Shown: piece after piece, positions 42,059-53,679 of the stretch
Layout of the letters: every line of letters begins with the position of its first letter
How positions within the stretch are numbered: the stretch's first letter is position 1
DNA from: Haemaphysalis longicornis
Lineage: Eukaryota > Arthropoda > Arachnida > Ixodida > Ixodidae
Direction of reading: 5' to 3'
DNA length: 64,000 bases
Assembly: GCA_013339765.2 (NCBI GenBank)
Contig: CM023450.1
Span: 186,521,269 to 186,585,268 of the forward strand
Notes under the pieces: model-generated
Told to the model about the DNA's origin: nothing
Seen by the model: only the letters and a program-made list of their open reading frames with translations
Database searches by the model: none
Made by a program: the position numbers and the translations under genes

Positions 42059-42628
42059 ATTTGACTCGTAGTGTTTAGCTACTGTCATGAAAAAAATCAG
42101 CATAAATGGCATTGTAGACAAGTGTGGGATGCACTGGGGTTCTTGATGGACTTTGCTTGCCCCTTTTACTGAAGTCACAATGCCTGAAGCAATGACTCAT
42201 AAAAAACATTTAGTGCAAATATTCGAAGCATTCCAGGCACTCAACTAGCCAGCCATTGCGAGCACATCAGCAGTTTCTGCAGACGTTAAAAAACTGCCTC
42301 ATAGTGGAGTGCTGAACTCCAGAACTTGAGGTCCTGAAAATTTTGGTGTAGTAACCATCACAGCAATTCAAATTTGCTAAAGAAGGGAGCATTTTGCCTC
42401 TTCAGTGGACAATTGTGAATGTCACATTGATGAATCGTTAACATGGTCACTAAATTGTTACCTTTAAGTGTATACACTGCTAATTAGCCATTCGTTTACC
42501 TGAGAATCGCTTTGTACAGTGGTTGGGTAAGGCAGGTCATGCAGTGAATGTGTCCGCTGAGGAAGGAAGAGCAAAATACTGTTACTTGTGTTACCTCTGG
42601 TACTTGCATTTGTGTGCTTTTTATGCAG

Positions 42629-42917
42629 GAGCCAGGAGAGACCTCCCCGTACCCCACAATCGTGTTCTCGGGCCACACTGCAGAGGAGTCTGGAGCACGT
42701 GACCGTGAACTTCGAGGAGCTCCAGCTGACAGCCATCGACATAGTAGACGGGTTCGCTTTGCTTTTGGCGGTCTACTGGACCTTCAACATCCAGTATGCC
42801 CCAAAGGCAAAGCGGACCTGTCTGCTTTTTGAAATGATGCTGGGACTACCACCCACCGAGCAGATGGTCTCGGTGATAAAAGCAGCTACTGCACTTCAGG
42901 TGAAGCGACGGGTGTAA
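42629..42917 (+). pseudogene. 3'-terminal exon of an unidentified gene, probably frameshifted
   Basis: The exon follows TTATGCAG. One frame opens EPGETSPYPTIVFSG; another carries VNFEELQLTAIDIVDGFALL, WTFNIQYAPKAKRT, then the stop at 42917. An AATAAA follows at 42927. The combination resembles the last exon of a protein type common in tick genomes, often linked to transposase-derived genes, but I cannot name it. It may be the end of the MULE-like gene at 38-39 kb. Confidence 0.45.
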
Positions 42918-43194
42918 AAATGTCAAAATAAAGGATGAAATGCAATGTGAAAACGATTTGTCTGTTTTTCTTGGCTAAGCACAAACGACAGCTTTTTTTT
43001 TAAAGACGCTTTGCCATGTTTACTTGTGAAGTAATTTTACTGTATTTCAGTTTGGAAACTAGAAGTAGAGAGGGCTGACACTAATGCTGTTGTGGGTGCT
43101 AAAGTTTAGTCTTGTAAAAGGTAACATCGTGCTGCCTCTGAATAGTAGAGTTTGGGCAACATGCAGGTAGTGCATAAATCCTGCTCCAAAGGAA

Positions 43195-43420
43195 TAGCAT
43201 TAGTTCTGACAAAGAGTAAAGCTAGCCCTCCTTGAGGAGGCATTGTGGGACTCTGGTTGAAAGAATACAATGATTCTGATAAGAGTAAGCTAACCCTTCC
43301 TGGTGAAGCATTGCAAAATTCTGTTGGGTGAAATAAGGTAATTCCGAGGGGTGTAAGTTAACCTTCTTGGAAGAGGTATAGCAAGATTCTGGTAAAGAAT
43401 TGTATAACTCCCTGACTAGA
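43195..43420. repeat. Degenerate tandem repeat, period about 66 bp
   Basis: Three and a half imperfect copies of a unit with the landmarks TTCTGATAAGAGTAAGCTAA, CCTTCC, GCATTGCAAAATTCTG and GAATAC. No coding sense. Confidence 0.55.
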
Positions 43421-43429
43421 GGAATTATT

Positions 43430-45475
43430 CGACCCGTGGTTAGGGAATTGCCGGACGCTGTTCCCGCAACTCCTGTGAGAATACCCCGACCCTCTCCCCG
43501 CGAGAGGCCGGCGACTCTCTTGTGAAGGGTAAGGCTATTCTGCTAAAAAGGGAGTTGCCTGATGCTGGAAAAGGGAATCGTATATGGGACACGGATTTCT
43601 ATTCCCTTTGGGAATTGGTGGGACTCCTTTACTTCTTAGAGTGTGCAGCTTTTTTTTTCCTCCATGCATGCCTCTATGCCTCCATGTTGCCGTCGGGACG
43701 TTGTAGCGGTTGTTGTCTTTTCATTCGTCATATGAGTTCTTTCATCGAGTGAGGCGCTATGCCACCTACGGAAAAGTGTTATTTAACCCGTATTGGGTTA
43801 ACGCCGAAGTTTCCGAGTACGCGTCATGGATTAGAGCAGTGCCGAACGACGCAGTGCCGAACTCACTGCGCAGCAGTGCCAGAAGACTTTCTCACTCAGC
43901 AACATGGGGAACACTGCAGTTGCCAGTCACACTGCGAGCAAGAGACACCAAGCCGCTGTGAGCTCAAGGCAAAGTGCTTCCCAGACATACCTTCGTGCTT
44001 TTTTTAGCATGGCACCACACAGAGAATAATCAGCCGGCTGAGTCATCCTCAGCAAAGTGGATTGACTCGTCACAGTATGGCCGGGGAAGCAAGGAGTGGT
44101 CCGCGCTAACTGGCGGCGTAAAAAAAAAAGAGACCGCCGGCCATTGATTGGTGAAGACTACGATGCAATCCCGAAAGGGAAAAGACGATCTCTGTAGATG
44201 TAAGCAGAACCACGTGCAAGCGGCGGTGGTAGACAGTCAATACTCCTGCAAGTTAATTGAAGAAAGGGATGGGGCAGTATTGGGCAGGGGGGAGGGGGAG
44301 CTTTGTGGGTGAGGCGCACAGCAAAGTACGCCCCTCTTCCGCGTCACCCCTTCATTCTTTCCTTTTCACGTTTCTGTGGAGCCCGGGAGAGTGTCGGCGT
44401 TGGATAATTGTATGGTCTCAGCTTGCGCGCACTGCGTGTCCGCTTCTGAAAGCGGTGTTGCAGACTGCAGTCATTTTCTCCTCCACGATTAGGCAGATTC
44501 TTTCGGCGGTATTTTTCGCTAACCTAGGAAACTGGGGAACAGCGAGTTGACAAAAAAGGAACACTGCAGCTCGCCGAGCGAGTTCCAGACATTATCCTAA
44601 ACGTGAAGGCATGACGGTCACAGCCCTGCCATAGTCAGACGGCGGTCGCTGTTCCATCTTCGATCTTCGTGAGGCGACAGCCCATCTCAAACAAAGCACC
44701 AAATACTGCAAATGTGGGTGTCCCATTCAGAGCATGTGCGGAGAGCAAATTCTCCAGCAATAAAATAATATTATAGGCTACATGTAATGCCGCTCACACG
44801 CACTGATGCAGACGATACTGTGATTTGGCGCGAAAAAGCCATACAGCGTTGATGATGATAGTCTCTGAGCCTCTGAACCTTGAAAAGCTTCACAAAAGGC
44901 GGCGCTAGTGACCACAAGGTAGAAATCATGGAGGAAGAAACTTTTCTTTCCTCCATGGTAGCATAGAGTTTCTTAACAAATAGCCGATTGCCATCTTCGA
45001 CCTCGGTCACAACTAAAGCCCTTCCATTGCGTCCAAGGCCGCTTTTTCCGTAGGCGGCGGTTGCCCAGAGCAGTGTATATTCATGGGCTTGAGTCACAAC
45101 AACGGCGATTTGACAGAGCGGCGGCAAGGACAGAAGCTCCCTAGCTTTGGGAAGCTCACACTCGAAGTGCCAACACACGAAAGTGGCCTCAATTGTAAGT
45201 CATTTTCTTCCCCTGACCACTGATTTAGCCTTGCGTTATCACTGATGTCTTTTAATATTTAAAAAATCGCTTCATTAATGTTCACACAATGTCACAGTAC
45301 AGTACCTTTATGCCTGCGACCAAGAAATTGGTATCTCGCTGTATTTCTAATGCAATATTTGCGTTTGAATTGGTTGTTGAAAGGAGCACCCATGATGAAG
45401 TGGATAGGTAACTTTCAAAGGGGGAAAAACCCAGGAACCCGGTTGCTCTCCGGGATATGTTTCAATGTGGCCAGC
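43430..45475. other. Non-coding stretch with one short hairpin
   Basis: No supported gene. CATGGAGGAA at 44928-44937 pairs perfectly with TTCCTCCATG at 44948-44957, a 10-bp hairpin that may be the centre of a repeat. A 135-codon minus-strand frame over it (44771-45178) has no family resemblance. Confidence 0.4.
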
Positions 45476-45845
45476 TTGGAGAAGCGCTGAGAGTGCTGCT
45501 GGGGGAGACAGCAGCAGCTACCCTCGCTCTTCTTCCTTCATGGGAGCAAAACCTCATCGTTACGGGTACCCCGGATGTGTGAGTGGCGGATCGCCTCCTT
45601 GGCGACTTCCGACTTACCTCCCCGAACGGCCCCGTTGACATGCGGGGCAACCTCAAGCAAGCCGACAATGTTTGCAAAGGTGTCATCACCGTTGCGAACA
45701 ACGAGGCCACCGAGTCTCTCCAACAGAAGATCAAATGGCGAGCCGGAGAGATCGTCGACATCCGCAAATACGGCACCTCCAACTCGGCACAGCTCACCTT
45801 CGCGGGGAAGTCTGTGCCTCAGTATGTGCACTACAACTCAGAAAT
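45476..45845 (+). pseudogene. LINE ORF1 fragment
   Basis: The frame reads EQNLIVTGTPDV, TGA, ADRLLGDFRLTSPNGPVDMR and, further on, GVITVANNE, IVDIRKYGTSNSAQLTFAGK, VPQYVHYNSEI. This is the pattern of ORF1 just before the zinc knuckles in I/Jockey-type LINEs (compare KVPRYVKYGG at about 51550). The zinc knuckles are replaced by the hAT-like sequence at about 45846. Confidence 0.6.
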
Positions 45846-45879
45846 TGCATCGTCAAAAAATATAAGACGATTCCAGCCT

Positions 45880-46960
45880 AGCAAAACAAGCAGAGACCAT
45901 TTTTGTTGTCGGGATGACACTCAAAGCAGTACCATACTCGTGGGCGGACAGTGCCACAATGCTTTACCCGAAGATGTTTCCGGACTCGGATGTTGCAAAA
46001 AAAATTTTAATGCAAGAGGAGTAAGGCTTCCTACATCGTGTCGGATGGCCTTGGCCCTTATTTTAAACAACTTGTCGTTGATGAGCTAAATAGACCGGAT
46101 ACTTTCTACAGCATTGTCATTGATGAGATGCTAATCCCGGAGCAGCGATGCCAACAGATGGATGTTGTAGTGCGGCACTACTCATCTGTTGCAAAAGGAG
46201 TTGTCGTTGAGCATCTGGATTCGTGCCGACTTGGTTCATGCACTGCAGACATTCTTTTCGGTGAAGTGAAAAGGACAATCCACGACCTTCCACAAAATAA
46301 TCTTATTTGTGTGTTCAGTGACAGGCCCAATGACATGAAGAGTTTCAAGGCAAAGATGAAGGAAATGAACCCGCACATTTTGGATGTGGGTGACTGCTGC
46401 CTTCATAAGGTCCACAACTCACTTGGGCGAGGTCTAGATGCCTGCGGATCAGATGTGGAAGCAGCTGTCGTCGACGCATACTACTTCCTGAAATCATCTG
46501 CGGTTCGAAGTTCTTCCCTGAAGTCGCATCAAGAAACTGGAATTACCAGAGAATGTTTTCCTTTCGCATTTGAATTCAAGACGGCTCACTCTTATTCCAG
46601 CTGTGGGGCGCTTCATTGAGCAGTTTGATGCCATCAAAAACGTTGTGCTGTCTAGTTCATCATGCCACTCAGGTGGAAAAATGCGTGCACGTTTGGCTGA
46701 AGCCTTTTCCGACAAGGCATTTCATGCTAAACTCTTGTTTGTAAATAATGCTTTTTACCTTTATAAGGACTTTTTGGCATTGTTTCAAAGTACAGAGACC
46801 TCAGTGCATCGTTTTTTTTGGTGAAATGCTGGCGCTTGTCCACAAACTTTGTGGTCGTTTCATGAAAGTTGAATCGTACAACACGAAAACTGGGAAGTAT
46901 TTGCTACTCCTGCAGCCTAGTTCATCCATGAACTGGAAGCAAAGGTGGAAGTCGGAGAAG
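45880..46960 (+). pseudogene. ZNF862/hAT-like transposase-derived pseudogene
   Basis: Segments in shifting frames give IFVVGMTLKAVPYSWADSAT, VSDGLGPYFKQLVVDELNRP, YSIVIDEMLIPEQRCQQMDV, FSDRPNDMKSFKAKMKE, CCLHKVHNSLGRGLD, LPENVFLSHLNSRRLTLIPA and FSDKAFHAKLLFVNNAFYLY. This order matches the hAT-derived ZNF862-like proteins of invertebrates: catalytic D region, C-H-K-x-H-N block, and a W-to-R-changed RWL-like motif. Frameshifts lie near 46010, 46532 and in the T8 run at about 46811-46818. It directly follows a LINE ORF1 fragment. Confidence 0.65.
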
Positions 46961-47690
46961 ACACTGAAGCTGCCATGGCCAGCTGGGAGGCAGCCGAAAA
47001 AAGGGCATTTAGGTAATAATAAAAAGTTAAATAATTCCCTATTACGTCTGCTGAGGTACACGCGATCAAAAATCAATAATAGAATGCAAGAAAAGCTAGA
47101 AACAGAAACGCGGGAAGCAGCGATGCACGGGCGCGAGCAAAACGAACGGCGCAGAGGAATTTTCGGCACAACCATAGCCCTTGCCCTTGGGTCTCGGGCG
47201 CGGCCTCTCGGCCTCTCAGCCTCTCAGGCCCGTCAATGACTTCCACTTTTGGAATTTGGCAGCAGAATAATAGCAAGATAAGGTGTTCAATTAGTAATTA
47301 CTAACAAGATATCACCATTAAAAGCTCAAAAGATGTTTACTAGTAACATTTCAAACAAGTTTCGTTCGTTACTGATAGGGACTCCCGGGACGCTGGAGGG
47401 TCAGCCTCAGGCGTGTTAAATGAGTGTGTACTAATTAACACTGGCATAAGCCTCTTGCTGAATTGGGTGGGACAACTAAGAGTAACTCAAAGGGTCTAGA
47501 TAGCAAAGACACATGATTTCCAAGAAAAACACTTGCTCTAACGGTATCTCAAGTAGCGCCACCTATTTACACGTTATTTTACGGGATTTTCGAGCTAGCC
47601 TCCTGTTCTGTGGCTAGACTCGATCGGTATTTGTGAATCAGTCCATCGCTTGTCCTGCTTAATTTTTCTGATATGCCTTACTTTGTTTAG
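46961..47690. other. Non-coding stretch
   Basis: No supported gene. The last part leads to the acceptor TTTGTTTAG at 47690. Confidence 0.35.
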
Positions 47691-50033
47691 CGTTACGATT
47701 TTTGTTCGACAATGTTCGGAAGATAACAACTGTCAACAAACATCAAGTGTTCCGCCCAGACAGTGTGTTGGACTTCACGGCGGGTGACATGCACAGTGTG
47801 TACTGGGAGGGGAATGCGACAACAAAGGGCGGCTACTACGAGGCCGAGCTGCTGCACATGACAGGTAAGAACGCCCAGGCCGAAGCTTTCACCGGTGAAG
47901 TGCGCGGAGTGGTGCCATTGACCAGGCACTGAGAAAAACTAATGAGTCAGAAACTCCGATTTTCTTAGCCCTCAAAAATGGGTGCTCGGCTATATCTGGA
48001 CAAGACAATCAATTCAGAAAATGTAAAGCAAAATATTACGCAACGAACAAAATTTTCGGTTCAAATAACTAACTGTTTTCACTTTCCGTTGGGCAGCATA
48101 CTTCCTGGGCATAAACACGAAACATCAATATCAGAGCCAGATTTTGAAAGAAACCGACAAATCAGGGTTACGCGTTTCTTCATTTGTATAATGAAGTATC
48201 TTTAAAAGTGGTACTCGAAGCATCAGAAGATGTTTCAGCAGATTCCTGTTTTCAAAGAAAAACTGCATTTGAGTTAATCCTGCATGACGTTGTGTATGGT
48301 GTCTTAGTTAAACGCTTCAATTGTCGCTGTCTGCAGGCCAACAAATAATGGCACTGAATTTCAATTTCAGGCCCCCAAAACATTGAAGCGGTGTCGCCTG
48401 ATGGCGAAGGAGGCTGTGGCAGGAAAGGTCCTCAGTGACCTTGCCTTGTCAAAAGAGATGGAAAATCTCAAAATGAAATGTTTGAGATAAAAGCAGAAAA
48501 CCAGCGGCTGCGTGCACTGAATATGGCACTGCAGGAACAACTCCTGCACTACATGACGAAACCAGGTAATCACAATTACCAGTCATTATCTTATTACACA
48601 GTTAATACATGAACATTCTTGTTAGACATCACAAAAAAAAATTGGTCGTTTCACGAAGCACTTTTCATGGCCACGCAGGGTCGGTCCACGGCTTACTCTG
48701 GTGGGACATCGTTGGAGGAACCGGGCTGTTCCTTTTGGACTGCAGATGCTGAGGAAGACTCAAATCTTCCAGGATTTCAAGGTATCTGTTGGCCTGTGAA
48801 ATGCCCGTTAAACGTTCTGACCTTTTGCTGCAAAACATTATTACAGAATTTGATACATGCCTGTTTGTTGTGTTGAGGAAGTTTTATGTGTTTCACAAAG
48901 CAAGTTTGTTTTCTAGTTGCTTAGTAAGGTGCCAAGTTTCAGCTCCGTATGTCACTCCCCGCCATATGCACTGGTTGTAGATTGGTAGGTTGTAGGTTGC
49001 AGCTTCACCGGTGCCTGCAGCTGTTCCTGCAGCTGTGCGCAAGCCTGCAGCTGCACCGTTTGGTGCTGGTGGGCCCAACCCGGAACTGCACCAGTTCCTG
49101 CTGCTGTGCTTGCGCCGGCGGCAGAGCATGTGCAACCTGCATGCCTTGTGCCAGCAGCCCAGCATACTGCAGATGCTGAGCTTGCTGACAAAGCGGTTGC
49201 GGGCTCATCCACTCAGGGGCTGGAAACGTATCCAGTGTGCACGCGCACAGAGGATGGAAAAGTAAGTGCATCTGTGCTCGAACTATTCCCTTTCTGAGTA
49301 TGGGTTCAGTTATACAATGTTATTATTATTATTATACAATTATTATTATTATACAAATTATTATACAATGAAGTGTATTTTGTGAACATGTACCAACTCA
49401 ACGAGTTGATGGAACTGCTTTTGCCACGGGAAATTTGGGATAACAAAATCTGAGACCATTGTATTGGGACTTTGCTGCACTAGTTGGCAATGGCATCTAT
49501 TGTAGACCTCCCACTGTTGCTCACTGAAAGATTTCTCTCAATTTAAAAATTGCAAAACTTGCATAATTGCCCTGAAAATGTTTATCACGAAACTGGCTGT
49601 AATTGCTTAAGAAACGAGGAGTTTGCTAGGTGAAGATGGGCTGGATGAGAAGGATGAGGGGTTATGTGTGGGATCAAGGGCAACCACAAGCCTCACCATA
49701 AGCTGAAGAACTATTATGCAGCACACGAACGCCCTTTGTCAGCTTTTCGTGATTATGAAAATTTTATGACCGTTCTTCTAAAAATGTGATATTTCTCCTG
49801 CATGCAGGTGCACCTGGCCAATGGTGTGCTGATAAAAGCAGATGTGTACGACCACCTGATGGCAGTGCCAAAAGATTGACACTTCGTGAAGAGGTCTGCG
49901 TCAGCCATTTGGTCAACCGAAGTGCTGGCGCGACGGTCCATCACCGGGACACTGTCCAACAGGACGTTGGCTGAAATGAAAGGGGTGACACCCCAACGGC
50001 AGCTCACCCCTCATAAAGTTGAGGCTCTCAAGA
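47691..50033 (+). pseudogene. BEND5-like gene 3, five exons with multiple lesions
   Basis: Proposed exons: 47691-47864 (N-terminal domain, FLFDNVRKITTVNKHQVFRP to GGYYEAELLHMTG), 48371-48565 (coiled coil), 48626-48781, 49013-49261 (Ala/Pro-rich, ending YPVCTRTEDGK) and 49808-50033 (BEN domain, VHLANGVLIKADVYDHLM, TLSNRTLAEMKG, LTPHKVEALK). Exon order and the join EDGK|VHL parallel vertebrate BEND5. Lesions: a one-base frameshift near 48475, another near 49070, and a TGA at 49877-49879 inside the BEN domain where a Ser codon is expected. No initiator ATG lies in the first exon, so the start would be further upstream. An AATAAA follows near 50155. Confidence 0.65.
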
Positions 50034-50544
50034 GTAAGTGCAGTGCTTTTTTAAGCAGCATATATTAAAAGTCCTATTTTTAAAATCAGTAAAATTGAAA
50101 TCTATATGTGTTGTGTACATGTCCGAACTCTTGATTGTACAAATGTAAATTAAAATAAAAAAATGGTCCGAAGTATTTCCATCAGTCTCTTGAGAAGCTC
50201 AGTTGGCTACTTGCTGTGGGGTCAATTATCCCCATGGCCCTAAGCAACGCCGCCTGTATAATCGTTGCCTAATGCGCGAGCGAAAAATGGCCAAACAGCC
50301 ACTCTCCTGTTGCTCTCTCCACCCTTTCCCACTCTGTAGCCTTCGTACGTGCTTGGGGCGCTGCGAGCGCGCGGAGCGAGCGGTCACGCTTCACATCGGC
50401 TCCGTAGGAAATGCTAATTTTCGGCGGACCATCGACCCCTACTGGACTAATTTTGGTACGTGAGTGTTCAGCTCGGTGAGTGGACCACGTTGATACCAAA
50501 TTTGGGCCATTTCACCCAATTTTGGGAGTTTTAGAGCGATTTTC

Positions 50545-51913
50545 ATGTGCGAAGCGGGCGCGGCCCCGCTAAGCCTAACGACGGCTACCTGCGCTCCGGC
50601 CATGTGCTCGGTCGGCGCGGCGCCCGGGGCGGCCTTGGACGCCTCCCCTGAGCTCGCCAGGCTTCGGAACGACGGGAACGACCAAATTTACGAAGAATTC
50701 CAAGCCATGGACACCTCGGCTGCGGATATAAGTGCGGATTCGGCTCGCAAGAGACGGCATGGTCAGCTAGGCCTAACCGCTGCGAAGAAGAAAGCCGCTG
50801 AACAACCGACGGGATTACAACTCGACACCGGCGAGGACTGCTCGACGACGACCGGCGACGGTCTCCCAACCGCCACCGACATCGGACAGTGTGTTACCGC
50901 GGTGAACAGTGACTGTGATCCGACGAACTCGTGCGCGGGTTGGACTGTAGTGGTCTCTCGACGCGAGAAGAAACGACAGCAACCGGGAAACCCATCGCAG
51001 CGGGACACCCAAACCGCAGGTAAGCCGAGCAAGACTCTCTCGGCTTCGAACGCTAAATTGAAGGAGGAACGTAGGCGCGAACAGAAAGCGCAATACGTTG
51101 CTAAAGTGAACGCCAACATGGCAAAGTCAGCTCGCATGCCCACTTTTGCCAAGAAAGACGAACACCGCGTGGTAGTCAGGCCTCGCGGAGGGCTCGTAGT
51201 AAGCGCTACCAAGATGTCAGTACTGCGTGCAGCTATAATAGCGGCGGCTAACATTAAGATTGAAGAAGCGGAGGACGATTCGTTTGCGCCGAACGTCGCC
51301 CAGAATATCATCCGTGCTAAGCACACCCAGTGAAGCGAGATCATTCCGTTACGGATCGATCCGCAACATCACAGTTGAAGAATGCACGTACGAAACGTTT
51401 GCGTATAAGAGCACCCCCAGACAACACCTCACGAGGTGTAATAAGCGGAGCCCGAGGAGCAGATCACTCGGTTCCTAGTGAACAAGCATAACCCCACCAT
51501 CATGGCCGCTCACCGGCTCGGAAACTGAGTCGGTGGTAATACTGTTTGAAGGAAACAAAGTCCCGCGCTATGTAAAGTACGGTGGCTTCGTCACTAAGTG
51601 CACACTGTATAGGCAGCACCGAGAGGTCTGCACTACATGTGGCCAGATCGGGCACAGGAGAGATGTGTGCCCGACTCCGAACGCAAGGGTGTGCTTTGCT
51701 TGCGGGAGAAATAATCCCGGAGAAGACCATGCCGAATATTGCAAACCGAGATGCAAGTTCTGCGGCGGCTCCCACGTCACGGGCGCGGGTAGCTGCAAAA
51801 ACAAATTCAAAACGCCGCTTCAACTCAAGCAGCGGCAGTGGGCGAAACAACACGCCGAAACACCCGCAAAGAAGGCGCACATCAAGATGGCGCCCGTGAA
51901 AGCCGCCGGGTAG
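50545..51913 (+). pseudogene. LINE ORF1 with zinc knuckles, frameshifted
   Basis: The first frame (50545-51333) encodes a low-complexity N terminus, an RKRRHGQ basic stretch, a Lys/Arg/Glu-rich helix and VVVRPRGGLVVSATKM. The frame changes several times between 51300 and 51530, then continues with KVPRYVKYGGFVTKCTLY, CTTCGQIGHRRDVC, CFACGRNNPGEDHAEYC and CKFCGGSHVTGAGSC, which are Gag-type zinc knuckles. The protein would bind LINE RNA; this copy is broken. Confidence 0.8.
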
Positions 51914-52485
51914 GTCGAGCTTTCTAGAAGATTCGAATTCCCCGAACTGGGAGCCAGCGCAGAACGGCGTGGCGAGCCGCGATAGGAGCAGAGCACCGCC
52001 GGAGGATATGACGTGGGCAGACGTCACCTCCGGAAGACCGATAGAAGCGCGCCAGTCAAGACCGGCGCCGCAGGTGCACCCGCAGCCGCGGGCGAGCGAG
52101 AGTCTGACGTCAATGGCGCGCCGATGACGCAAAAGAAAGAGCCCGTCGTCAAGACAACGAACGGGGCCTCGAGCGGGGCAGCTGCAGAGCCGAAGGAGCC
52201 TGGCAAGATGCCAAGCGGCATCTTGCCAGGCATCTTGATACGTCGGCCTCAACAGGAAGATCAACCAGATCTCGAACACCGTGAACAAGTGGGGCAAGAA
52301 TTTGGAGGTCCTCGAACAGAGGATTCTCACGAAATGCACCCAGGTAATTCAACAACAACTAGCGCAAACGATCCAGTTCCAAATTGAGCAGGCGCTAGAG
52401 AGGGCCTTGAGCCCGGAGAAACTGCAACTGCTCATTGACAGATCGGTACAGCGATACTGCAACACACAGAAGGTTCTCCCACATA

Positions 52486-53068
52486 ATGGACAGCAACAAT
52501 AAGCTCAAGATCTGGCACTGGAACGCCAACGGGTTCCGGTGTCGTAAAGCAGTCCTCCAACAGCACCTGAGATCGTTAGAACCAACGGCTCGTCCGGACG
52601 TGATAGCGATCCAAGAAACCCACTCAAAAGACACGCCGACGCGACCCGGATACCGGGCGCATGCCTGCCCCCCGTCCGCTCGCACCTGCGGGAAGGGCGC
52701 GGCGCAGGGAGTGTGCACGTTCATTCGGAAAGGCATCGCCCACGTGAAACACCAACAGTTCCTGGGCAACAGGGACACCGCCATCGAGCTATGCGTCACC
52801 GAACTAGTAATCAACGGTAAGGGACGCGGAGCCCGAGGCGGAAGGAAGAAGAAGACGTCGTCTACCGTCTTCCTCGCGAACATTTACAGTAACCCCAGAC
52901 ATGGAAAACAGAAGTTAAAGACTCTGTTCCATAAGATCAAGAAAGCCACGACCCAAGCACAGAAGGACATGGCCAGCAGAGGAGACGCCGCCGCAGTAGT
53001 GTGTGGTGACTTCAACGCCCAACATAGAGAACTCGGCTACACCTTACGACCGGAAAAGTACATTTATA
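52486..53068 (+). pseudogene. LINE ORF2 endonuclease domain, 3'-truncated
   Basis: Starts MDSNNKLKIWHWNANGFRCR, with the N and E active-site motifs of APE-type endonucleases (WHWNANG, IQETHS), FIRKGIAHV, FLANIYSNP and VCGDFNAQHRELGY (the GDFN motif). The SDH motif, RT and all later domains are missing. Confidence 0.8.
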
Positions 53069-53679
53069 CGAAAAAAAAAAATTTATATCCCCAATTACAA
53101 GTGGCGCCTGAAAGGGTTAAACAAAAAGTTGCGCTGGTGGCCAACAGCTCATTGAACTTCCAGGCTATGTGACAACTCAACATTAATGATAAAAGTGTCC
53201 GCATTAGAGGGGGCTTCGAGACAAGCTCGAGATGATGTTCTAGAAAGCTTTACCGCAAGCTTGTTCAAAAAGTGCAGCATTGCAAATGCATTTGATAGCC
53301 CCAATATTGTGTGCGGTAATGTGAGGGCAACGGCAACAAAGCCAGCAACGCAACAACGATGTTGAGTGTACTCGAGCAGGTTTGTTGCTCATAAATGTAG
53401 TTTTAGCTTTGCAGCTAGTGTAGTCCTCACCTATTTTAGCAGACTTACATTCGAATTTTTTCCTTTTATATTCTAAGAAAGTCTTGCGAATTTCAGGGCT
53501 GGTGTGAGTTGGGGCTGGCCTGGCCAGGATTCTAGTACATATGGCACAACTGCTTCAGTGGATCATGTAGATAACTGTCTGCATCTCACATTATTTATGA
53601 CTTCAGATCTTTATTCTGGTGACTTATAACTCTCATGTACCCCAAAATTATGTCCAAATTTATGGCCTCTATTATGCAG
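53069..53679. other. Non-coding stretch before BEN exon
   Basis: After an A11 run the sequence contains short open pieces (LNKKLRWWPTAH) that may be another transposon remnant I cannot name; the rest is intron up to the acceptor TTATGCAG at 53679. Confidence 0.35.

Larger units (their letters stand above)
50290..53068 (+). mobile_element. I/Jockey-type LINE, 5' portion only
   Basis: Contains a 5' leader, ORF1 and the endonuclease, then stops abruptly inside ORF2 after LGYTLRPEKYIYT at about 53065, next to an A-rich run. Normal LINE truncation removes the 5' end, so loss of the 3' end implies a later deletion or a rearranged copy. It is the same group as the element at 3071-6238: both ORF1s share the [IV]RPRGGL motif. 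It lies between BEN exons. The left boundary is approximate. Confidence 0.7.

Noticed and set aside
44771..45178. 135-codon minus-strand frame
   Set aside because: Contains a perfect hairpin and resembles a dispersed non-coding repeat; no domain recognised.
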